Both the position numbers and the translations under genes were made by a program. Under the pieces are notes generated by a model. It ran no database searches, was not told the DNA's origin, and saw only the letters and a program-made list of their open reading frames with translations. A stretch of 64,000 nucleotides of DNA from Vicia villosa (lineage: Eukaryota; Streptophyta; Magnoliopsida; Fabales; Fabaceae), in NCBI RefSeq assembly GCF_029867415.1, contig NW_026705331.1:620001-684000 (forward strand), given 5' to 3'. Positions 58,387 through 64,000 of this stretch are shown here, piece after piece; the first letter of the stretch is position 1, and every line of letters begins with the position of its first letter.

Positions 58387-58568
58387 AGTTTGGATTTCTT
58401 TAGGGAAAAGGTTCATCAGTAACTATATACTAAACATGTCCTTAGAGGCATTCTTATTACTTATCTTTCAAATCTATTAAGAAACTTTAAGAGAAACATA
58501 TCAGATGAATATTAAACTTTGGTTATAACATCAAAAATACACTTGAACTTAAAACCAGGAAAACTTAC

Positions 58569-58661
58569 TGATAATCTCCATGAGTGGAGAAATTTTGAAG
58601 CTTCTCGTATATAGATCATCTATGCATGGGTTGTGGAATCCCGCAACTCTTCTACTCTGAA
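58569..58661 (-). pseudogene. TADA (tRNA adenosine deaminase) exon with active-site residue replaced by stop
   Basis: Acceptor ATGTTTCAG|A at 58662 and donor TCA|GTAAGTTTT at 58569 bound an exon reading VEELRDSTTHA-stop-M, then IYIREASKFLHSWRLS. This is the deaminase zinc-binding region; the family has HAE, whose glutamate is the catalytic proton shuttle, and here that codon is TAG. The second zinc motif (PCPMC) is not found further left. TADA converts A34 to inosine in chloroplast tRNA-Arg(ACG) in plants. The copia insertion separates it from the preceding exon at 63720-63850. Confidence 0.6.
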
Positions 58662-58703
58662 ACATATATTTTGGTATAAATTCAAAAATTAAGGTAACAG
58701 GAT

Positions 58704-59193
58704 TGTTATGAAAAACGATACCAATAACAAAGTATAATAGGAATTAGGGAAGATAAGAAGAACACAAGAATTGGTTATAACTGCTATTATTTTACTTTCT
58801 CTTAAAACAAGATTACAAGTTTACAAGAATAACAAATAACATCTCTCACCCTATATTAGGATTTGCAGCATATCAATGATGAGAGACTAGTATGCTATTT
58901 ATAATAAAACCTAACATACTAACTAATGGGCTTTTTCAACAAGGCCCATTACACAAGCCAACTTAATAAACAAGCTAACTTAACAAATTAGGGTTTAAAC
59001 ACTAAAACCTAATTTAACATGATAACAACCCTAGCATTTTCGACATCTGCATGCTAGACCCATCTTCGACTACAGCATGCACACTTCGACACCAGCATGT
59101 AAACAATCCTTCGACTTCATGCTTACCTCTGTCGAACTGTCGAACCAAGAAGCTACCCTTCGACAATACTAGAGTTCGATCCAATATCTCACA
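58704..59193 (-). repeat. 3' LTR of element E
   Basis: On the - strand TGTGAGATATTGGATCG ... TTTTTCATAACA; TCGAA/TCGAC motifs are frequent. Partner of 63212-63701. Confidence 0.95.
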
Positions 59194-59235
59194 AATCTCC
59201 ACCTTGGACCTAACTCTACAACGTCAAGGAACAAA

Positions 59236-59955
59236 CTAGCTTTCTTCATGCAGCTTTATCAATTGCATACAGTGGAAAAACTTGCAACTCGGCAATGTCT
59301 TGGTGATCATATCAGCAGCATTGTCTTCAGTCGAAACCTTCAGCACTTGGACTTCTCCACGCTCGATTACTCCTCTGACAAAATGCAGCCTCACATCAAT
59401 GTGCTTAGTTCGCTCATGATAGGCTGAATTCTTCGACAGGTGTATTGCACTTTGACTATCACATTTAACAGTGATACCTCGACCTTGAAGTTTCAGCTCC
59501 TTCGCAAAACCTTCAAGCCACAATGCTTCTTTCACAGCTTCAGTTAGGGCAATATACTCCGCTTCAGTGGTTGATAGAGCAACAACCTTCTGAAGTGTTG
59601 CTTTTCAACTAATTGCAGTGCCAAACATAGTGAAAACATATCCAGAAATAGATTTTCTGGAATCCATACAACCTGCATAATCATAGTCGACATATCCTCC
59701 TATTACTGCTTTACTATATTCACCCAAGGCTCCATCATAAATTAGGACTCTATTCAGAGACCCATTTATGTACCTTAAAATCCACTTCAATGCTTGCCAG
59801 TGAGCCTTTCCAGGGTTCGCCATGTACCTGCTTACAAGACTTACTGCATATGCTATGTCGGGTCTAGTACATACCATAGCATACATCAAAGAACCAACTA
59901 TATTAGCATATGGGATGTCATTCATATAGGCTCTTTCGACATCAGTACTGGGACA
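59236..59955 (-). pseudogene. Element E pol, RNase H end (two stops)
   Basis: Continues the RT frame after TAG 59958-59956: NDIPYANIVGSLMYAMVCTR, PDIAYAVSLVSRYMANPGKA, HWQALKWILRYINGS. After TGA 59607-59605 come STTEAEYIALTEAVKEALWL, VKCDSQSAIHLSKN, HERTKHIDVRLHFVRG and DMITKTLPSCKF. These are the copia RNase H motifs. Both stops are single transitions away from a glutamine or tryptophan codon expected in the family. Confidence 0.9.
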
Positions 59956-62565
59956 CTAATCAATACTCAGCTTGAATTGAGGGTTTGTTGGAGTCACAAC
60001 TGGCTTCGAATTCGACATACCAAATTTTTCAAGAACCTTTCGTAGATATGCCTCTTGAGATAAGCATAACTTCGACTTCTTTCTATCTCTTTGAATGTCA
60101 ATACCAAGAATCCTGGAAGCAGCTCCCAGATCCTTCATATCGAACTCCTTATTGAGTTCAGCCTTCACCCTCGTCACATCTTCAACATTGTTGCTTGCTA
60201 TGAGAATATCATCCATATAAAGCAACAAAATAACAAATGAATTACCAGGTCGAAATCTGAAGTAAACGCATTGGTCGAACTGACTTCTAATGAAACTTAT
60301 GCGTGCCATGAACTTGTTGAATCTCCTATTCCACTGTCGAGGAGATTGTTTCAGCCTATACAAAGATCTCTTTAACTTGCACACATAATCTTCCTTCCCC
60401 TTTTCGACATACCCTTCAGGTTGCCTCATCAGGATCGTTTCATCTAGATCACCATACAAGAACGCAGTCTTCACATCCATCCGTTCCAGTTCAAGATCGA
60501 ACTGTGCCACCATGGCAAGCAACATTCGAATGGACCTATGCTTCACAACAGGAGAAAACACATCATTGAAGTCGACACCTTCTTTTTGAGTGAAACCCCT
60601 TGCAACTAACCTTGCCTTGTATCTTTTCGACGTCACTCCTTCAATTCCTTCCTTAACTTTGAAAATCCATTTACAGCTGACTAACCTTGCCCCAGCAGGC
60701 TTTTTGATCAGTTCCCAAGTATGATTATCATGAAGAGATTTTATCTCATCATCCATGGCCTTCAGCCATTCAGTCTTATTTCGACTCCTCATAACTTCCT
60801 TGTAGTCTCTAGGTTCTTCATCTAGAACCTCACTTGCAGAGATTAAGGCATAAGCTATAAGATCTGCATACCCAAGTCTCTGAGGTGCCTTGATGACTCT
60901 TCTCGACCTATATCTCGACAATAGGTAGTCATCGTCAGTTTCCTCAACTTCCTCGGCATCTTCTGCTTCTTCTTTGACTTCATCAGGGATATGCAATTCA
61001 GCATCAACATGCTCCACCTCAACAGGAATATCTACCTGTTCTAGCTCTTTTGCACTTCGACCATCATCATCAGTTTTCTTGAAAGCCATTTCAGCTTCAT
61101 TGAAAACTACATCTCGACTGGTGATACACCTCATGTGACCTGGCTCTAGGCACCATAGCCTATAAGCTTTGACTCCTTCAGGGTATCCCATGAACATGCA
61201 TTTCAGAGCTCTAGGTTCGACCTTGTCTTGCCTAATGTGAGCATAGGCTATGCAGCCAAATACTCTCAGTTTGTCGAGATCTGGTGGATGTCCCGACCAA
61301 ACTTCTTCAGGTGTCTTCATATCTAACACTGTCGAAGGACATCTGTTTATCAGATATGTTGCTGTCGAAACAGCCTCAGCCCAGAACACCTTCTTTAACC
61401 CTGCACTAGTCAACATGCATCTGACTCTCTCCAAAATAGTTCGATTAAACCTGTTAGCCAAACCATTTTGCTGTGGAGTACCTGCAGTAGTTCTATGCCT
61501 TGCAATACCGGAGGCAACACAAAAACTGTCGAATGCCTCATTGCAAAATTCAAGGCCATTGTCGGTTCTCAACCTCTTGACCTTTCTGCCAGTCTGATTT
61601 TCAACCAGAGTCTTCCAACTTTTGAAATTCTCAAAAGTTTCATCCTTACTCTTCTGGATGAATACCCATAATTTTCTGGAATAATCATCTACTATGGATA
61701 GAAAATACCTTGCTCCTGAATGTGATGGACACCTTGCAGGCCCCCAAAGATCAGCATGGATGTAATCAAGGGATCCATGTGTTCTTTGTTTGCCTTTGTT
61801 GAACTTCACTCTGCAAGATTTTCCAAGTACATAGGGATCACAAAACTTTAGCTTTTCGACTTTGTCTCCACCAAGCATATTTTGTTTCCCTAATTCGACC
61901 AGACCCCTTTCACTGACATGGCCCAATCTCATGTGCCAGATTTCTGTTTTCGACAAAGTTTTCGTGGATGCAACATTTGTCGAACCACTTACAATTTCAG
62001 CGTCAAAGATATACAAGCCTTGTTTCTTCACGCCTCTCAAGACTTCCTTCGAACCCTTCATGACTCTTAGGATACTTTTCTCTCCTTGGAAAACATATCC
62101 TTTCTTGTCGAATTCACCAAGAGAAAGCAGATTTCTCTTCAAATCAGGAACATATCTGACTTCAGTCAACAACCTTATTGACTCATCATGGAGCTTGAAT
62201 CTAACAGATCCAATACCTGCAATCTTGCAAGCCTTGTTGTTTCCCAGCAATACTGATCCACCATCTTGATCACATAATTCCTCGAACAAGTCTTTGTTTG
62301 GAGTCATGTGCCAAGTGCAACCTGAATCCATAATCCACTCTCTTCTTGAGTCACTGCTTGAAACCACAAGAACATCAGATGATTCAAAATCATCTTGAAC
62401 AATGGCTGCATTGCCATTATCCTTACCTCCATGATCTTTCAGGCGTTCAGGGCACACCTTTCTTGTGTGACCCTCCTTCTTACAATGATAGCATCGAATG
62501 CCAGATGCTTCGCCACTGTAAGACTTCGACTGGCTTTTGCCCTTCTTGTCGAACTTACCATTCTT
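59956..62565 (-). CDS. Element E pol: zinc knuckle, protease, integrase, reverse transcriptase
   Basis: Starts after the gag stop with the CCHC knuckle (RCYHCKKEGHTRKVC). Protease active site is DSGCTWHM. The GAG_pre-integrase region is IWHMRLGHVSERGL. The integrase core has LDYIHADLWGP, RTDNGLEF and GTPQQNGLANRFNRT. RT has WIFKVKEG, YKARLVARGFTQKEGVDF, DVKTAFLYGDLDETI, YRLKQSPRQWNRRF and the catalytic YMDD in LLYMDDILIAS. The frame is open over 2.5 kb, so decay is limited to a few stops. It stops at TAG 59958-59956 after KLSID. Confidence 0.95.
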   Translation of the reverse strand, partial: KNGKFDKKGKSQSKSYSGEASGIRCYHCKKEGHTRKVCPERLKDHGGKDNGNAAIVQDDFESSDVLVVSSSDSRREWIMDSGCTWHMTPNKDLFEELCDQDGGSVLLGNNKACKIAGIGSVRFKLHDESIRLLTEVRYVPDLKRNLLSLGEFDKKGYVFQGEKSILRVMKGSKEVLRGVKKQGLYIFDAEIVSGSTNVASTKTLSKTEIWHMRLGHVSERGLVELGKQNMLGGDKVEKLKFCDPYVLGKSCRVKFNKGKQRTHGSLDYIHADLWGPARCPSHSGARYFLSIVDDYSRKLWVFIQKSKDETFENFKSWKTLVENQTGRKVKRLRTDNGLEFCNEAFDSFCVASGIARHRTTAGTPQQNGLANRFNRTILERVRCMLTSAGLKKVFWAEAVSTATYLINRCPSTVLDMKTPEEVWSGHPPDLDKLRVFGCIAYAHIRQDKVEPRALKCMFMGYPEGVKAYRLWCLEPGHMRCITSRDVVFNEAEMAFKKTDDDGRSAKELEQVDIPVEVEHVDAELHIPDEVKEEAEDAEEVEETDDDYLLSRYRSRRVIKAPQRLGYADLIAYALISASEVLDEEPRDYKEVMRSRNKTEWLKAMDDEIKSLHDNHTWELIKKPAGARLVSCKWIFKVKEGIEGVTSKRYKARLVARGFTQKEGVDFNDVFSPVVKHRSIRMLLAMVAQFDLELERMDVKTAFLYGDLDETILMRQPEGYVEKGKEDYVCKLKRSLYRLKQSPRQWNRRFNKFMARISFIRSQFDQCVYFRFRPGNSFVILLLYMDDILIASNNVEDVTRVKAELNKEFDMKDLGAASRILGIDIQRDRKKSKLCLSQEAYLRKVLEKFGMSNSKPVVTPTNPQFKLSID

Positions 62566-63186
62566 TCACAAGAATTTTCCTTTAACGGCCAAACCTTCAC
62601 CAAGAGTCGAAGGTTTATGCTCCTTTCGTTCATTCAAGTCCTTAGAATACAAGGCTGATTGAACTTCTTCAAACGTCAGGGTCTCCCTTCCATACAAGAG
62701 AGTTTCTTTGAAGTGAGCATGTGATCGAGGCAAAGCGCACAATAGTAACAACGCTTGATCTTCTTCATCGATCTTCACATCAATATTTTCAAGATCAAGA
62801 ATCAGCTTGTTGAACACATCCAACTGCTCAGCTAACACTTTGTCTTCAACTATCTTGAATGAATACAAAGCTTGCTTCAGGTAGAGTCGATTTACCAGCG
62901 ATTTGGTCATATACAAACTTTCAAGTTTCACCCATAACCCTGATGCCGTCGTCTCCTTTGATACCTGTCTGAGAACCTTATCACCAAGGCTCAACAAAAT
63001 TGCGCTGTGTGCTTTCTTGATCATATTCGTCTTTTCCGCTGCCGTCAATTCTGCATTCATGGCTGCCTCTCCCTTCAACGCTTCCAAACAACCCTGCTGA
63101 ACCAGTAGGGCTTTCATCTTCAAGCGCCACAGACCGAAATCATTCACTCCGGTGAATTTTTCAATCTCATACTTTGTTGAAGGCAT
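62566..63186 (-). CDS. Element E Gag (UBN2-type), ended by a premature stop
   Basis: ATG 63186 lies 26 bp inside the LTR edge, right behind the primer-binding site. It is a copia Gag: FTGVNDFGLWRLKMKALLVQ, LWVKLESLYMTKSLVNRLYL, LLLCALPRSHAHFKETLLYG, LTFEEVQSALYSKDLNER. TGA at 62568-62566 follows GKFL; the same frame then continues into the zinc knuckle, so the stop is a mutation (CGA to TGA is the simplest change). Confidence 0.9.
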   Translation of the reverse strand: MPSTKYEIEKFTGVNDFGLWRLKMKALLVQQGCLEALKGEAAMNAELTAAEKTNMIKKAHSAILLSLGDKVLRQVSKETTASGLWVKLESLYMTKSLVNRLYLKQALYSFKIVEDKVLAEQLDVFNKLILDLENIDVKIDEEDQALLLLCALPRSHAHFKETLLYGRETLTFEEVQSALYSKDLNERKEHKPSTLGEGLAVKGKFL

Positions 63187-63194
63187 CTTTTCCA

Positions 63195-63208
63195 CGCTCA
63201 CCGCACCA
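63195..63208 (-). other. Primer-binding site of element E
   Basis: TGGTGCGGTGAGCG on the - strand, three bases after the LTR. Not the initiator-Met type (TGGTATCAGAGC) used by most copia elements. Confidence 0.6.
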
Positions 63209-63211
63209 ATT

Positions 63212-63701
63212 TGTTATGAAAAACGATACCAATAACAAAGTATAATAGGAATTAGGGAAGATAAGAAGAATACAATAATTGGTTATAACTGTTATTCTTT
63301 TACTTTCTCTTAAAACAAGATTACAAGTTTACAAGAATAACAAATAACATCTCTCACCCTAAATTAGGATTTGCAGCTTAGCAATGTTGAAAGACTAGTA
63401 TGCTATTTATAATAAAACCTAACATACTAACTAATGGGCTTTTTCAGCAAGGCCCATTACACAAGCCAACTTAATAAACAAGCTAACTTAACAAATTAGG
63501 GTTTAAACACTAAAACCTAATTTAACATGCTAAAAACCTTAGCATCTTCGACATCTGCATGCTAGACCCATCTTCGACTACAGCATGCACACTTCGACAC
63601 CAGCATGTGAACAATCCTTCGACTTCATGCTTAACTCTGTCGAACTGTCGAACCAAGAAGCTACCCTTCGACAATACTAGAGTTCGATCCAATATCTCAC
63701 A
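63212..63701 (-). repeat. 5' LTR of element E
   Basis: Same length and ends as the 3' LTR; TATA-like TTTATAATAAA region read at about 63410 on the plus strand (TTATTATAAATAG on the - strand). Confidence 0.95.
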
Positions 63702-63723
63702 AGGATAGAATGAACTAATGCAA

Positions 63724-63850
63724 AAGAACAGCACCAACAAGAACTTCCCAAGTATCAACAGCCTTCCTGGCTTCAAAAAGTGCTTCTTTCATGAAAAATT
63801 CATCAATTCTTTGGTGCTCAAGTTCAACATTATAGGCTTCTTACCAATCA
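63724..63850 (-). pseudogene. TADA exon fragment upstream of the copia insertion
   Basis: On the - strand: AYNVELEHQRIDEFFMKEAL, then FEARKAVDTWEVLVGAVLL, then a TAG at about 63726. This matches the start of the TADA deaminase domain (family pattern MxEALxEAxKAxDxWEVPVGAV). Together with the exon at 58661 it makes one deaminase domain cut by copia element E. The sequence to 64000 may hold more of it (an acceptor-like CTTTTACAG near 63990-63980) but I cannot assign it. Confidence 0.55.
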
Positions 63851-64000
63851 TCGAATCCATCTCTTAAAACTTGCCCTTTCTACTGAAATTTCCTTTGTTT
63901 CCACTCTCCATCCTTTTTTTCTGAGCCAAACATTATATATTTCCTTTGTTTCAACTCTCCAAGCCAAAAAACCTCTCTGCATCTGTAAAAGTAAAAAAAT

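Larger units (their letters stand above)
58704..63701 (-). mobile_element. Ty1/copia retrotransposon (element E), structurally complete
   Basis: Two 490-bp LTRs (58704-59193 and 63212-63701) and target duplication AGGAT (58699-58703 and 63702-63706). Reads right to left: primer-binding site, gag, protease, integrase, RT, RNase H, polypurine tract (about 59205-59194). The TNT1-94-like order (integrase before RT) and motifs make it copia. I count about 16-17 LTR differences by eye, so the insertion is not very recent. Three stops (62568, 59958, 59607) disable this copy. Confidence 0.95.
57162..64000 (-). mobile_element. Putative Helitron (3' terminus at 57162), carrying gene fragments; interrupted by copia element E
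   Basis: On the - strand the sequence ends CCGTGCAGACGCACAGG, then CCTTCTACTAG, followed by T. That is a GC-rich hairpin (57189-57173), a short gap, CTRR (CTAG) and a T-flank, the canonical Helitron 3' end. Upstream on the same strand are exon fragments of two unrelated genes with splice sites, as Helitrons capture them. The 5' TC end would lie beyond the window, so its extent is unproven. Confidence 0.5.

Noticed and set aside
59014..59202. Small ORF in the LTR of element E (copy at 63522-63776)
   Set aside because: Present in both LTRs but with frame differences and no conserved features; composition follows the TCGA-rich LTR.
61250..62269. Plus-strand ORFs of 115-135 codons in copia element E
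   Set aside because: Shadows of the pol gene on the opposite strand with no domain of their own.

Overview
This is a plant nuclear sequence, most likely from a large-genome legume of the pea/vetch/lentil group. The reasons are an Ogre-type Ty3/gypsy retrotransposon with an extra ORF upstream of gag and a small intron between protease and reverse transcriptase, LTRs of several kb, and only one clear host gene in 64 kb. The species is an inference.

Positions 1-36.8 kb are a nest of LTR retrotransposons at least four levels deep. The oldest layer (D, + strand) is a Tat-type Ty3/gypsy element: integrase end at 32025, an antisense accessory gene (about 36130-33568), a second tiny antisense ORF (33072-32830), and its 3' LTR from about 36111. 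Element C (- strand, Ty3/gypsy, LTR 31072-32024) sits in D's integrase. Element B (- strand, Ogre, 5' LTR 9251-25168) sits in C's pol. Element A (+ strand, 10018-21244, target duplication GTACA) sits in B's LTR. A is a non-autonomous element: two 3491-bp LTRs around a 4.2-kb interior that has lost all genes but a gag-start remnant. Near its 3' end it carries an array of 17 short hairpins whose stems vary with compensating changes around a conserved 8-nt loop.

Positions 36.8-43 kb hold two small DNA-transposon-like repeats, then an apparently intact 14-exon MON1 gene (38048-41972). MON1 is a subunit of the MON1-CCZ1 exchange factor for Rab7 GTPases. A palindromic MITE follows.

Positions 43-57 kb are older debris: an ATC microsatellite, a tRNA-derived SINE with an 11-bp target duplication, a degenerate plant-transposon-protein ORF, a decayed copia element (RT/RNase H and LTR), and a decayed L1-type LINE. 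The LINE is interrupted by a small repeat and by a related copia LTR, and the LTR edge is duplicated in tandem.

Positions 57.2-64 kb look like the 3' part of a Helitron on the - strand (terminus CTAG after a GC-rich hairpin at 57162-57190). It carries exon fragments of two unrelated genes: an RRM-containing CCCH-type protein and the organellar tRNA adenosine deaminase TADA. A nearly complete copia element (58704-63701, target duplication AGGAT) is inserted within the TADA fragment. All retroelement pol genes here carry stops or frameshifts, so none looks autonomous.
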